Source: Polynucleobacter sp. AP-Capit-er-40B-B4 (GTDB lineage Bacteria > Pseudomonadota > Gammaproteobacteria > Burkholderiales > Burkholderiaceae). From it: a stretch of DNA of 64,000 bases. Positions 1 to 9,478 of this stretch are shown piece by piece. The stretch spans positions 372,001-436,000 of the forward strand of contig NZ_JACVOV010000002.1 in assembly GCF_018882245.1 (NCBI RefSeq), in the 5' to 3' direction. The notes under the pieces are model-generated. The model was not told where the DNA came from. It made no database searches and saw only the letters and a list, made by a program, of their open reading frames with translations. Made by a program: the position numbers and the translations under genes. The stretch's first letter is position 1. The number at the start of each line of letters is the position of its first letter.

Positions 1-1279
1 GGGTATCGTTAAATCTGGCAGCTTCAATATTGATCAAGGTGTTGGAGTACGCGCTATCTATGGTGATAAGACTGCCTTCGCCTATTCAGATGAAATTAAT
101 TTAGAAGCTTTAAGTAAGGCAGCAAAGGCAACTCGAGTAATCGGGCCAGCAGGCGGCAAGCAAGCGGTTGCAAGCAAATTATTTAATCCCGTATCAAATA
201 AGCTGTACTCAGATATCAACCCCCTTGACTCACTACAGCCAAAGGAAAAAATCGCGTTACTAGAAAGCATAGAGCGCCGAGCTAAGGCGCGTGATCCACG
301 CATCATTCAAGTGATGGCAAGTCTTGCTGGAGAGTTTGATGTAGTTTTAGTGGTTAGGGCTGATGGCTTGTTGGCTGCCGATGTCCGCCCCTTAGTGCGC
401 GTTTCCGTTCATGTCATTGCAGAACAAAATGGTCGCCGAGAATCCGGATCTTCCGGTGGTGGCGCACGCCATGACTACCTGTACTTCGATCAAGAACTCA
501 TTAATCGCTATGTTGATGAAGCGGTTGATGGTGCTTTAGTGAACCTAGAATCACGCCCTGCCCCAGCTGGCCCAATGACTGTGGTGATGGGTCCAGGCTG
601 GCCAGGCGTCCTTTTGCATGAAGCGGTTGGTCATGGACTTGAGGGTGACTTTAATCGCAAGGGATCCTCCGCATTTGCCGGACGAATTGGCCAACGTGTT
701 GCTGCAAAAGGGGTCACTGTCGTTGATGATGGCACCCTATCTGGACGTAGAGGCTCTTTAAATATTGACGATGAAGGTACGCCGACTCAATGCACTACAT
801 TAATTGAGGATGGCATTTTGAAGGGCTACATTCAGGATAGTCTCAATGCACGCTTAATGAATATGCCCCTCACCGGCAATGGTCGACGCGAAAGCTTTGC
901 CTCGCTCCCGATGCCGCGCATGACTAATACCTACATGCTAGCTGGCAAAGACGATCCCCAAGAAATTGTGGCTAGCATTAAACGTGGCTTATACGCGGTC
1001 AATTTTGGCGGCGGTCAAGTGGATATCACCAGCGGCAAATTTGTTTTTTCGGCTTCAGAAGCCTACTGGGTTGAAAACGGCAAAATCCAATACCCCGTTA
1101 AAGGTGCCACCATTATTGGCAGCGGTCCAGAGTCCCTAAAACAGGTCTCCATGATCGGAAATGACCTCAAACTCGATGGCGGGGTTGGGGTTTGCGGTAA
1201 GGAAGGGCAAAGCGTTCCTGTTGGAGTCGGGCAACCCACTCTCCGAATTGACAGCCTTACCGTGGGTGGGACTGCCTGA
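1..1279 (+). CDS. tldD: Metalloprotease TldD (5' end outside window)
   Basis: TldD is a zinc metalloprotease that works with TldE/PmbA on unfolded or modified peptides in the cytoplasm. The open frame runs in from base 2 without a stop, so the N-terminal part lies upstream of the window and the internal GTG at 311 is not the start. The HExxxH zinc motif of the family (HEAVGH) is at 617-634, followed by a Gly/Asp-rich stretch. The C-terminus, ending in a [13 protein letters not shown] tail, is complete, with TGA at 1277-1279. The DAHP synthase gene begins 30 nt later and has no clear separate promoter, so co-transcription is possible. The identification is firm; only the length is unknown. Confidence 0.95.
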   Translation, partial: GIVKSGSFNIDQGVGVRAIYGDKTAFAYSDEINLEALSKAAKATRVIGPAGGKQAVASKLFNPVSNKLYSDINPLDSLQPKEKIALLESIERRAKARDPRIIQVMASLAGEFDVVLVVRADGLLAADVRPLVRVSVHVIAEQNGRRESGSSGGGARHDYLYFDQELINRYVDEAVDGALVNLESRPAPAGPMTVVMGPGWPGVLLHEAVGHGLEGDFNRKGSSAFAGRIGQRVAAKGVTVVDDGTLSGRRGSLNIDDEGTPTQCTTLIEDGILKGYIQDSLNARLMNMPLTGNGRRESFASLPMPRMTNTYMLAGKDDPQEIVASIKRGLYAVNFGGGQVDITSGKFVFSASEAYWVENGKIQYPVKGATIIGSGPESLKQVSMIGNDLKLDGGVGVCGKEGQSVPVGVGQPTLRIDSLTVGGTA

Positions 1280-1309
1280 TATTGGCAAATTACGGCTTAA
1301 AATAGCCGG

Positions 1310-2434
1310 ATGAGCCAACAAAATACAAATCCCGCTAATTGGTACTCCGCGGTCGACAAGACCTCCGATACTGACGATCAACGCATCGACAAGATTTCTG
1401 TTCTGCCTCCGCCAGAGCATTTAATCCGTTTCTTTCCAATTTCTGGAACACCAACAGAAGCGCTGATCAGCAAAACTCGTAAAAAGATCCGTGACATTAT
1501 TCACGGTAAAGATGACCGCTTACTCGTCATTATTGGACCATGCTCTATTCATGATCCACGTGCAGCACTGGAATACTGTCAACGCCTTTTAAGTGAGCGC
1601 GAACGTTTTGCTGGCGAACTAGAGATTGTGATGCGTGTGTATTTTGAAAAGCCACGCACTACTGTTGGCTGGAAAGGTTTGATCAACGACCCGTACCTTG
1701 ATGAAAGCTATCGCATCGAAGAGGGATTACGTCTTGCCCGCCAAGTGCTAATGGAAATTAATCGCCTTGGCATGCCAGCGGGTAGCGAATTCCTAGATGT
1801 CATCTCTCCGCAATATATTGCTGATCTGATTTCATGGGGAGCAATCGGTGCACGTACAACTGAAAGCCAAGTTCATCGCGAACTCGCTTCAGGACTCTCT
1901 GCACCGATCGGTTTTAAGAATGGCACTGATGGCAACATAAAGATTGCTACCGATGCTATTCAAGCCGCAGGTCGCCCACATCACTTCTTGTCTGTTCATA
2001 AAAATGGTCAAGTTTCTGTTGTAGAAACCAAAGGCAATAAAGATTGTCACGTTATTTTGCGTGGCGGTAAAGAGCCAAACTACGAAGCTAAATTTGTCCA
2101 GGCTGCCTGCTCTGAGCTAGAAGCAGCAAAGCTTCCAGCTAGTTTGATGGTTGATTTGTCACACGCCAATTCAAGCAAGAAACATGAGCGCCAAATCGTT
2201 GTTGCTGATGATGTTGCGCAGCAAATTGAATCTGGATCTCATCAGATTTTTGGTGTGATGATAGAAAGCCATTTAAATGATGGCGCTCAGAAATTTACGC
2301 CTGGTAAAGATGATCCAAGCAAATTAGAATACGGTCGCAGTATTACTGATGCGTGCATTAACTGGGATGATTCGGTGCAGGTATTAGAGCGTCTTGCTAC
2401 TGCCGTTAAAACACGTAGAAGCAAGAAAAAATAA
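1310..2434 (+). CDS. aroG: 3-deoxy-7-phosphoheptulonate (DAHP) synthase, class I
   Basis: This enzyme catalyses the first step of the shikimate pathway, condensing phosphoenolpyruvate and erythrose 4-phosphate. The 374-residue product is close to the roughly 350 of E. coli AroG/AroF/AroH, with a slightly longer N-terminus. Visible motifs are GPCSIHD from about residue 76 (PEP and metal site) and KPRTTVGWKG from K114 (substrate binding). Family members are feedback-inhibited by an aromatic amino acid; which one cannot be read here, so the aroG symbol denotes the class rather than the allosteric type. A strong terminator follows immediately and overlaps the end of the opposing gene. Confidence 0.93.
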   Translation: MSQQNTNPANWYSAVDKTSDTDDQRIDKISVLPPPEHLIRFFPISGTPTEALISKTRKKIRDIIHGKDDRLLVIIGPCSIHDPRAALEYCQRLLSERERFAGELEIVMRVYFEKPRTTVGWKGLINDPYLDESYRIEEGLRLARQVLMEINRLGMPAGSEFLDVISPQYIADLISWGAIGARTTESQVHRELASGLSAPIGFKNGTDGNIKIATDAIQAAGRPHHFLSVHKNGQVSVVETKGNKDCHVILRGGKEPNYEAKFVQAACSELEAAKLPASLMVDLSHANSSKKHERQIVVADDVAQQIESGSHQIFGVMIESHLNDGAQKFTPGKDDPSKLEYGRSITDACINWDDSVQVLERLATAVKTRRSKKK

Positions 2435-2465
2435 TGCAGAAGTAATTTTGCAAGACGCAAAACTA

Positions 2466-2496
2466 AAGAGACTAAATTACTTAGTCTCTTTTTTTT
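2466..2496 (+). terminator. Rho-independent terminator of the DAHP synthase gene
   Basis: A 10-bp perfect stem, AAGAGACTAA (2466-2475) and TTAGTCTCTT (2481-2490), has a 5-nt loop and is followed by six more T. The loop and distal arm overlap the 3' end of the opposing adenosyltransferase gene, whose stop codon (2477-2479) lies in the loop. Confidence 0.9.
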
Positions 2497-3046
2497 CATG
2501 CTTCCAAAGTACGTCAGATCCACCGGCTGCACGATTTAAGATGCGAGCCAGCACAAAGAGTAAGTCTGATAAACGATTCACATATTGTCTGGGGGAATCA
2601 TATAAAGGCTCTTCCCAACCTAAGCGGACAATTGAACGTTCTGCTCTACGGCAAACCGTACGGCACACATGCGCTTGTGCAGCAGCGCGAGTACCGCCTG
2701 GCAAAATAAATTCGGTCAAAGGCGGCAGTTGTTGATTGTATTTTTCCAGCCAAACATCTAACTGAGCTACATGCTCAGGATTGAGTAGCTTGTAGTTAGG
2801 GATGCAAAGCTCACCCCCTAAATCAAACAAATCATGTTGTACCTGCAAAAAAAGCTCATGCAATTCAGCAGAAATGCCCTCAGGAATCTGCTCAGTCATC
2901 AAAACCCCGATTTCTGAGTTCAATTCATCGATATCTCCCATAGCGCAGATACGCAGATGATCCTTCTCGACGCGACTGCCGTCACCTAAGCCAGTCATCC
3001 CGGCGTCACCTGTTCTGGTGGCGATTTTTGATAGTCGATTTCCCAT
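2477..3046 (-). CDS. Cob(I)yrinic acid a,c-diamide adenosyltransferase, PduO type
   Basis: This enzyme transfers the 5'-deoxyadenosyl group of ATP to cob(I)alamin, making coenzyme B12. The PduO/MMAB family signatures are all present: the N-terminal TRTGDAGMTGLGDG ATP-binding segment, the central RRAERS motif and the C-terminal NRLSDLLFVLAR helix. I chose the ATG at 3046 (189 aa) because it begins directly before KIATRTGD, as is usual in the family; an in-frame ATG at 3082 would add 12 residues and run into glcD. Only 18 bp separate this start from the divergent glcD start, so the promoters must overlap neighbouring coding DNA. The last codons are part of the aroG terminator. No cobalamin riboswitch fits in the gap. 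Confidence 0.9.
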   Translation of the reverse strand: MGNRLSKIATRTGDAGMTGLGDGSRVEKDHLRICAMGDIDELNSEIGVLMTEQIPEGISAELHELFLQVQHDLFDLGGELCIPNYKLLNPEHVAQLDVWLEKYNQQLPPLTEFILPGGTRAAAQAHVCRTVCRRAERSIVRLGWEEPLYDSPRQYVNRLSDLLFVLARILNRAAGGSDVLWKHEKKETK

Positions 3047-3064
3047 AAGCTTAATTATAGGTAA

Positions 3065-4579
3065 ATGGCTAAAATGATTCATATGAATATGGTGACCCCA
3101 CCCCCCGAATTAGCCGCTATTAGCGCCCTTCAGTCCAAATTGGTTTCGGCTTTGCGCCCAATCCTTCCGGAACATGCCCTTCTATGGGAGCCAGAAGACA
3201 CTATTCCCTATGAATGTGACGGCCTGGCCGCCTATAGAAGAATGCCTTTGGCAGTAGCTTTGCCAGAAACCGAGGAGCAAGTAGCTCAGATTTTGAAGAT
3301 TTGCTATGCAATGCAAATTCCTGTTGTGCCTCGTGGATCTGGAACCGGTCTCTCGGGAGGAGCAATGCCCCTTTCACAAGGATTGGTGCTGTCATTAGCC
3401 AAGCTTAAGAAAATTATCAGCATTGATCCATTTACTCGCACTGCAGTTGTTCAACCTGGTGTTCGTAATCTTGCCATTTCTGAAGCAGTTGCACATCTTG
3501 GTTTGTATTACGCACCAGACCCTTCTTCGCAAATTGCCTGCTCTATTGGCGGCAACGTGAATGAAAACTCTGGTGGCGTGCACTGTCTCAAATATGGTCT
3601 CACCTTACATAACGTTCTGCGCGTCCGCGGAATACTAATGAATGGTGAGATCGTAGAGTTTGGCGGCTTAGCACCTGATGCGCCAGGTCTGGATTTGCTA
3701 GCAATCATGATGGGCAGCGAAGGCATGCTCGCGGTTGTTACTGAAGTGACAGTCAAATTGGTTGCCAAACCAAAATTGGCTCGCGTGATCATGGCAAGTT
3801 TTGATGACATCGAAAAAGGTGGCAATGCAGTTGCTGCCATCATTGCTGCAGGCATTATTCCTGCTGGCTTGGAGATGATGGATAAAGCCACCACTCGTGC
3901 TGTAGAGGAATTTGTCCACGCAGGCTATGACTTAGATGCAGCAGCTATTTTGCTTTGCGAATCTGATGGCACTCCAGAAGAAGTTGCGGAAGAAATTGAG
4001 CGTATGACTAAAGTGCTCGAACAAGCAGGCGCGAGTGGCATTCAGATCTCTAAAGATGAAAGTGAGCGCTTGAAATTTTGGAGCGGTCGTAAGAATGCAT
4101 TCCCGGCTGCAGGCCGCTTAGCGCCTGATTACTACTGTATGGACGGCACCATTCCGCGTCGCCATATCGCAACCCTATTGAAGCGCATCCAGGGCATGGA
4201 AGAAAAATACGGGCTTGGTTGCTTAAACGTTTTTCATGCTGGCGACGGCAATATGCACCCCCTCATTCTGTTCAATGGAGCCGATCAAGAAGAGTGGCAT
4301 CGCGCAGAAGAATTCGGTACTGAAATTTTAGAAGCTTGCGTTGAGCTTGGCGGCACCATTACTGGTGAACACGGTGTCGGCATTGAAAAAATTAATTCAA
4401 TGTGCGTGCAGTTTGGTGAAGGTGAGCGTGAATCGTTCTGGGGCGTGAAGAGCGCCTTCGATCCTGAGAAACTTCTCAATCCAGATAAAGCTATTCCGAC
4501 GCTCAACCGCTGCGCTGAATATGGCCGTATGCGTATCAGTGGTGGTCAGTTACCTCATCCAGATTTGGAGCGCTTCTAA
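3065..4579 (+). CDS. glcD: Glycolate oxidase subunit GlcD (FAD-linked)
   Basis: GlcD is the catalytic flavoprotein of glycolate oxidase, which converts glycolate to glyoxylate and passes electrons to the quinone pool through GlcE and GlcF. The 504-residue product has an FAD-binding type 4 domain (VPRGSGTGLSGGAMP at about residues 80-95, PDPSSQIACSIGGNV further on) and the C-terminal FAD-linked oxidase domain ending in the typical TGEHGVGIEK motif. It is a little longer at the C-terminus than many GlcD proteins. ATG codons at 3065, 3077 and 3083 are all possible starts; the first is given. The stop overlaps the glcE start by one base (TAATG), implying translational coupling. Confidence 0.95.
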   Translation: MAKMIHMNMVTPPPELAAISALQSKLVSALRPILPEHALLWEPEDTIPYECDGLAAYRRMPLAVALPETEEQVAQILKICYAMQIPVVPRGSGTGLSGGAMPLSQGLVLSLAKLKKIISIDPFTRTAVVQPGVRNLAISEAVAHLGLYYAPDPSSQIACSIGGNVNENSGGVHCLKYGLTLHNVLRVRGILMNGEIVEFGGLAPDAPGLDLLAIMMGSEGMLAVVTEVTVKLVAKPKLARVIMASFDDIEKGGNAVAAIIAAGIIPAGLEMMDKATTRAVEEFVHAGYDLDAAAILLCESDGTPEEVAEEIERMTKVLEQAGASGIQISKDESERLKFWSGRKNAFPAAGRLAPDYYCMDGTIPRRHIATLLKRIQGMEEKYGLGCLNVFHAGDGNMHPLILFNGADQEEWHRAEEFGTEILEACVELGGTITGEHGVGIEKINSMCVQFGEGERESFWGVKSAFDPEKLLNPDKAIPTLNRCAEYGRMRISGGQLPHPDLERF

Positions 4580-5724
4580 TGAGTCACTCCAATCTACAAG
4601 TGGATGCATTTCGTGAACAAATTCTGAATGCAGCCAAGAATAAAAGCCCTCTCTCCATTGAAGGCGGGGGCACAAAGTCCTGGTATGGCAATCCCAATAG
4701 TTACAGCAAGCTAAACACTCGCTCTTACTCAGGTATTTTGGAATACCAACCAGAAGAGCTGGTGATTACCGCTTGTGCAGGTACGCCACTAAAAGAAATT
4801 GAAGCTGTCCTCAAAGAAAAAAATCAGGTGCTTGCATTTGAGCCTCCACACTTTGGTGAGAATGCAACCTTTGGTGGTGCCATTGCCGCTGGTCTAGCTG
4901 GCCCTGGCCGCATCACCGTTGGCAATTTCCGCGACTTCGTGTTGGGCGCCCGCATCCTAGACGGCAAGGGACAAGATCTTTCCTTTGGCGGGAAGGTCAT
5001 GAAGAACGTTGCAGGCTATGACGTTTCTCGCTTACTACCAGGCTCCTTGGGCACCCTATCCCTCCTATTAGAGGCTTCAGTAAAAGTATTGCCAAAGCCT
5101 GCTGCGACTGCAACTTTACGCTGCCAACTCTCCCAAGAGAAAACACTAAAAGCATTAAATGAATGGGCGGGCCAGCCACTACCACTTTCTGCTAGCCACT
5201 GGATTGGGTCGGCTAAAGGTGGAGATGGAGAGCTAACCTTCCGTCTCGCGGGCGCAGCAGCTGCAGTTAAGGCTGCGATCCCACTCATGAGTTCCTTAGT
5301 TAATGCCAATGAACTCAATGAACAAGTTGCCGAAGATTTTTGGAATAACTTGCGCGAGCAAAAACTTTCCGTATTTAACAATTTAGGTGCCGATCAAACT
5401 TTGTATCGTTTAGCGCTACCCGCTGCTTGTGGGCCTATTGCAATTTCTGGCGCTGATGATGAAATTATTCTCGAGTGGCATGGACAGCAACGGTGGATAA
5501 AGGCACCTGGCGATGAAGCTACCTTTAAAGCCATCAAAACCATTGCCAATTCTCATGGTGGTCATGCAACTCGCTTTAGACAGGGTGCAAACGTAGACCC
5601 TTCCTATCAGCGCTTTACCTTACTTACAGAGCAAGCCCATTCCAAAGCCCTTGAAGCCGTACAAGAACGCTTGAGAGCCGCCTTTGATCCTGCTGGCGTA
5701 TTTGCCACTAAACGTCTTCCATAA
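4579..5724 (+). CDS. glcE: Glycolate oxidase FAD-binding subunit GlcE
   Basis: GlcE is the second flavin-domain subunit of glycolate oxidase, structurally related to GlcD but shorter. The 381-residue protein shows the FAD-binding motifs GGGTKSWYG near the N-terminus, ATFGGAIAAGLAGPGR, and the diagnostic GGKVMKNVAGYDVSRL stretch. The start is fixed by the one-base overlap with the glcD stop codon. The C-terminus (FDPAGVFATKRLP) matches the usual end of the family. It is needed with GlcD and GlcF for activity in E. coli; the same stoichiometric role is inferred from the intact three-gene order here. Confidence 0.95.
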   Translation: MSHSNLQVDAFREQILNAAKNKSPLSIEGGGTKSWYGNPNSYSKLNTRSYSGILEYQPEELVITACAGTPLKEIEAVLKEKNQVLAFEPPHFGENATFGGAIAAGLAGPGRITVGNFRDFVLGARILDGKGQDLSFGGKVMKNVAGYDVSRLLPGSLGTLSLLLEASVKVLPKPAATATLRCQLSQEKTLKALNEWAGQPLPLSASHWIGSAKGGDGELTFRLAGAAAAVKAAIPLMSSLVNANELNEQVAEDFWNNLREQKLSVFNNLGADQTLYRLALPAACGPIAISGADDEIILEWHGQQRWIKAPGDEATFKAIKTIANSHGGHATRFRQGANVDPSYQRFTLLTEQAHSKALEAVQERLRAAFDPAGVFATKRLP

Positions 5725-5732
5725 GTATTTCT

Positions 5733-7010
5733 ATGCAAACTCAACTCGCCCCTCAATTTGCCAACACACCGGAAGGTATCGAAGCAGCCCGTATTCTGGG
5801 CAAATGCGTTCACTGCGGCTTTTGTACCGCCACCTGTCCAACCTATCAAATCCTTGGCGATGAATTAGATGGGCCACGCGGACGTATCTATCTCATCAAG
5901 CAAATCGCTGAAGGCCAAGCGCCAACAGAAAAGACGCGTCTACATTTGGATCGCTGCTTAACCTGTCGCAATTGCGAAAGCACCTGCCCTAGTGGCGTGC
6001 AATACGGCAACTTAGTTGATATTGGCCGCAAATGGGCAGAAGAAAATACGCCTGAGCGTCCAATATCTCAACGCCTCACTCGTTGGGCTCTCAAAGAAGG
6101 CTTAACCAAGCCAGCTTTATTCAATACTGCTATGACCTTGGGTCGCTTGGTACGCCCATTAATGCCTAGCGGCATTAAACGCAAGATCCCATTGACCCTC
6201 AATAAGGCATTGGCGAGCTCGACTGATCCATACGCAAGACCTGCAAATACGCATCAGCGCAAAATGGTTTTGCTAGAAGGCTGCGTTCAGCCAGGCATGT
6301 TGCCAAATATTAATTCAGCAACAGCACGTGTACTGAATGCACTGAAGATCCAATTGATTAGCGCGCCCAGCGCCACTTGTTGTGGAGCTTTGCGCTATCA
6401 CCTCAATGATCAAGCTGGCGGCCTCGATAATGCCAAGCAAAATATTGATGCTTGGTGGCCTTTGGTAGAAAGTGGCGTAGAAGCAATTGTGATGACAGCA
6501 TCCGGTTGTGGCGTGATGGTGAAAGACTATGGACATCTGTTTGCAAATGATCCCGCCTATGCTGCCAAAGCCAAAAAGATCTCTGATTTAACTAAGGATA
6601 TTTCCGAGATTCTTCCTGCTTTACAAAATGAGCTTGTGCAACTGGTAGGCACAGACCCTAAACCAGGCGTGGTGTATCACCCACCCTGCACCTTGCAACA
6701 TGGCCAACAAATCCGCGGCAAGGTTGAGGGGCTACTTTCTAATATTGGTATTGGTGTACGTTTATGCGCGGACAGTCATCTTTGCTGCGGCTCTGCAGGC
6801 ACCTACTCCGTGACCCAGCCAGAGCTATCTGAACAGCTACGTAAAAACAAACTCACCCACTTAAATGCCGCTTGCGAAGAATCGGGTGCTGACGTGATTG
6901 TTTCAGGAAATATTGGTTGCATTACCCATCTCCAGCAAGATGACACTCCGGTGCTGCATTGGATCGAGATCGTCGATCAACTGGTTGCTAAATCTTCTAA
7001 GGCCTCATGA
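5733..7010 (+). CDS. glcF: Glycolate oxidase iron-sulfur subunit GlcF
   Basis: GlcF carries electrons from the GlcDE flavins towards the membrane quinones. The 425-residue protein has two [4Fe-4S] ferredoxin motifs, CVHCGFCTATCP (about residues 26-37) and CLTCRNCESTCP (about residues 76-87). Two CCG domains follow, marked by CCGALRYH and CCGSAGTY, which are typical of heterodisulfide-reductase-like and lactate or glycolate oxidase Fe-S subunits. The start at 5733 lies 8 nt after glcE and has no strong Shine-Dalgarno sequence, suggesting coupling to glcE translation. The last four bases (ATGA) overlap the start of yggS. No glcC-type regulator lies beside the operon. Confidence 0.96.
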   Translation: MQTQLAPQFANTPEGIEAARILGKCVHCGFCTATCPTYQILGDELDGPRGRIYLIKQIAEGQAPTEKTRLHLDRCLTCRNCESTCPSGVQYGNLVDIGRKWAEENTPERPISQRLTRWALKEGLTKPALFNTAMTLGRLVRPLMPSGIKRKIPLTLNKALASSTDPYARPANTHQRKMVLLEGCVQPGMLPNINSATARVLNALKIQLISAPSATCCGALRYHLNDQAGGLDNAKQNIDAWWPLVESGVEAIVMTASGCGVMVKDYGHLFANDPAYAAKAKKISDLTKDISEILPALQNELVQLVGTDPKPGVVYHPPCTLQHGQQIRGKVEGLLSNIGIGVRLCADSHLCCGSAGTYSVTQPELSEQLRKNKLTHLNAACEESGADVIVSGNIGCITHLQQDDTPVLHWIEIVDQLVAKSSKAS

Positions 7011-7732
7011 ATTCCATTGTTGTTAATTTGATGCAAGTCAGGGAGCGGATTGAACTCGCCGCCCTAGCAGCAAAACGTGAGCCTGAAGAAATTGAACTCT
7101 TAGCTGTCAGCAAAACCTTTCCGGCGTCAGCAGTAGAAGAAGCAATGCATGCCGGCCAATCTGCCTTTGGAGAAAACTATGTCCAAGAGGCTGTTGAAAA
7201 AATCCAGAAGCTTGCCAAATTACGCCCTTGGTTGGTATGGCACTTCATTGGGCCACTACAGAGCAATAAAACCAAAGAGGTAGCAGAGCACTTTGATTGG
7301 GTTCATAGCGTTGATCGCCTAAAAATCGCAGAACGTCTTTCCGCCCAAAGAGGTGAATTTCCTGATCTAGCTCCATTACAGGTTTGCGCACAAATCAATG
7401 TAAGCGAGGAAGATAGTAAAAGTGGTGTTTCACTGGCGGAAGTTGAAGCACTTTGTAATGCCATCACCTCATTGCCTAATTTAGTTCTCAGGGGCTTAAT
7501 GGCTATTCCCGCGCCTAGCCCAAACATAGAGCAGCAACGTCAAGCATTTGCCGCTGTACGTGAGTGCTTTCAAAAGATTCAAGCTGCCCACGTTGGCGAA
7601 CTGGGATACCAGTTCTTTGACACCCTCTCCATGGGGATGTCCGATGATTTAGAGGCGGCCATCCTGGAGGGAAGTACGATGGTTCGTGTTGGCACAGCCA
7701 TTTTTGGGAAGCGCGATAAGATTAGCAAATGA
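7007..7732 (+). CDS. yggS: YggS/PLPBP family pyridoxal phosphate homeostasis protein
   Basis: This is a cytoplasmic single-domain TIM-barrel protein that binds pyridoxal 5'-phosphate without a known reaction; family members influence PLP and amino-acid homeostasis. The 241-residue sequence shows the PLP lysine context LLAVSKTFPAS, then FGENYVQEA, WHFIGPLQSNK and the phosphate-binding end SMGMSDDLEAAI. It overlaps glcF and proC by ATGA at each end, so it is read in one operon glcDEF-yggS-proC. The yggS-proC pairing is widespread in bacteria; joining it to the glycolate oxidase genes is a local arrangement. Confidence 0.94.
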   Translation: MNSIVVNLMQVRERIELAALAAKREPEEIELLAVSKTFPASAVEEAMHAGQSAFGENYVQEAVEKIQKLAKLRPWLVWHFIGPLQSNKTKEVAEHFDWVHSVDRLKIAERLSAQRGEFPDLAPLQVCAQINVSEEDSKSGVSLAEVEALCNAITSLPNLVLRGLMAIPAPSPNIEQQRQAFAAVRECFQKIQAAHVGELGYQFFDTLSMGMSDDLEAAILEGSTMVRVGTAIFGKRDKISK

Positions 7733-8598
7733 GCACAACTAAATCTGCACAAAACAACAGCAATGCCCACATCACTTTTATTGGCGGCGGCAATATGGGG
7801 CGCGCCCTCATTAGCGGCCTCCTTGCAAACGGATTTGAGCCTAATCAAATCTCGGTTGTCGAAGCTAACGCCTCCACCGCTTTAAAGCTACATGAGGACT
7901 ATGGCGTTCAGGGTATTGGCGCCTTAGAGCAAATTGCTTTTGACTTCTCTAAAAATAATGTCGTTGTTATGGCAATCAAGCCCCAGGACTTTAATGTTGT
8001 TGCGAAGGGGTTGGCTGTAAAACTCAAGCATGCAAGCGCACCTGGTCCACTGATCCTTAGTATCGCTGCTGGTATTCGCCTAAAAGACATGAGTCGCTGG
8101 CTGGATCACACACGCTGTGTACGTGCCATGCCCAATACCCCTGCTTTAATTGGCAAAGGGATTACTGGACTCTTTGCAGATACTGCCGTTGATCAAGCTG
8201 ATCGTGCTTTAGCTGAAACCATTTGCAATGCAGTAGGTCAAGCAGTATGGGTCTCCGAAGAAAAACTGATGGATGCAGTAACTGCTGTGTCTGGAAGTGG
8301 CCCCGCCTACGTCTTTGCATTTCTTGAAGCGATGCAATCTGCTGGGGAGAAGCTCGGTCTTGATACAGCAACAGCGCGCAAATTAGCCTATGCGACCCTT
8401 GAGGGTGCTACACAGTTGGCCCATAACTCTGATGAGCATGCCGGCGTTTTGCGCGAGAGAGTTACCTCCAAAGGTGGTACTACTGCAGCAGCTCTAGATG
8501 TGATGAAACAACAAGGCTGGCACGAGATCTTAGAAAAGGCGATTGATGCAGCTAGTCAACGTGGCAAAGCTATGGGTGATGAGCTGGGTCAGAACTAG
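7729..8598 (+). CDS. proC: Pyrroline-5-carboxylate reductase
   Basis: ProC reduces pyrroline-5-carboxylate to proline with NAD(P)H, the last step of proline synthesis. The 289-residue protein starts with a short polar extension before the Rossmann fold (ITFIGGGNMGRALI), then has the family motifs AIKPQDF, MPNTPALIGKG and the catalytic-domain signature SGSGPAYVFAFLEAM, with VTSKGGTT near the end. The start ATG overlaps the yggS stop (ATGA). It is last in the plus-strand operon and faces ubiA across a 6-bp gap in which no terminator is visible. Confidence 0.96.
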   Translation: MSTTKSAQNNSNAHITFIGGGNMGRALISGLLANGFEPNQISVVEANASTALKLHEDYGVQGIGALEQIAFDFSKNNVVVMAIKPQDFNVVAKGLAVKLKHASAPGPLILSIAAGIRLKDMSRWLDHTRCVRAMPNTPALIGKGITGLFADTAVDQADRALAETICNAVGQAVWVSEEKLMDAVTAVSGSGPAYVFAFLEAMQSAGEKLGLDTATARKLAYATLEGATQLAHNSDEHAGVLRERVTSKGGTTAAALDVMKQQGWHEILEKAIDAASQRGKAMGDELGQN

Positions 8599-8604
8599 TT
8601 ATCT

Positions 8605-9468
8605 CTAGTTAACAGCCAAACCCAGCACAATTCCGAGAAATAAAAATCCACCCAGCCAGTTGTTATGGCGGAATGCCTTAAAACAATCTTCTCTATTGCG
8701 AGTAGAAACCAGTTTTAGGTGATAGATTGCACAAGCCAAGGCTGCGAACCAGCCTAGTAAAAAATAATTACTAAGGTTGGCTAATTGCGCTACCCACACT
8801 TGGCTGATAAATAACACTCCATAGCTCATAGCAATGGCGATGACATCGTAGCGACCGAAAGTGATGGCTGAAGTTCTTAAATCCAGACGCAAATCATCGT
8901 CGCGATCGACCATGGCATAGGCCGTGTCATAAGCAATGGCCCAGAAAATATTCCCCACGAATAAGATCCAAGCCTCCAGCGGAATGAAATCCAGAATTGC
9001 TGCATAGGCCATCGGGATACCAAAGCCAAAAGCTATTCCCAAGACTGCTTGAGGCATCGCAAAGAAGCGCTTGGTGAAGGGGTAAATAAAGGCAACCAGT
9101 AGCGCAAGAACTGACAGTTGCTTTGCAAATGCATTTAGAGGCTGGATCAGTAAAAAAGCGATGAAAGCTAGAGCACCTGCTACAGCCACCGCCTCTTTCC
9201 CAGAAATTTTTCCACTTGTAACAGGACGTCCTTGGGTTCTTTTTACGTGACGATCAAAGTCACGATCCGCGTAGTCGTTAATTGCACAACCTGCGCTACG
9301 CATGAGAAACGTACCCAGAATAAAGATCAACAAGATAGATAACTCAGGGGTGCCGCTACTGGCCAACCAGAGAGCCCAGAGCGTAGGCCACAACAGCAAT
9401 AGCGTGCCAATAGGTTTGTCTAACCTAATTAAATACCCATAAGAAATGAAACGCTCTTTTAAGCTCAT
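8605..9468 (-). CDS. ubiA: 4-hydroxybenzoate polyprenyltransferase
   Basis: UbiA is an integral inner-membrane enzyme that attaches the polyprenyl tail to 4-hydroxybenzoate in ubiquinone synthesis. The 287-residue protein has the two Asp-rich motifs of the superfamily: NDYADRDFD, which binds the Mg-diphosphate, and [13 protein letters not shown] in the second half. About nine hydrophobic segments are present. Length and motifs match E. coli UbiA (290 aa). It lies immediately downstream of recG on the same strand with a 10-bp gap, so it is probably co-transcribed with it. Confidence 0.95.
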   Translation of the reverse strand: MSLKERFISYGYLIRLDKPIGTLLLLWPTLWALWLASSGTPELSILLIFILGTFLMRSAGCAINDYADRDFDRHVKRTQGRPVTSGKISGKEAVAVAGALAFIAFLLIQPLNAFAKQLSVLALLVAFIYPFTKRFFAMPQAVLGIAFGFGIPMAYAAILDFIPLEAWILFVGNIFWAIAYDTAYAMVDRDDDLRLDLRTSAITFGRYDVIAIAMSYGVLFISQVWVAQLANLSNYFLLGWFAALACAIYHLKLVSTRNREDCFKAFRHNNWLGGFLFLGIVLGLAVN

Positions 9469-9478
9469 AAAGCAATTA

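Noticed and set aside
2394..2735. A plus-strand frame from the end of aroG into the adenosyltransferase gene
   Set aside because: It passes through the aroG terminator and is antisense to a conserved gene.
3047..3064. Cobalamin riboswitch before the adenosyltransferase gene
   Set aside because: The gap to glcD is 18 bp, too short for the element.
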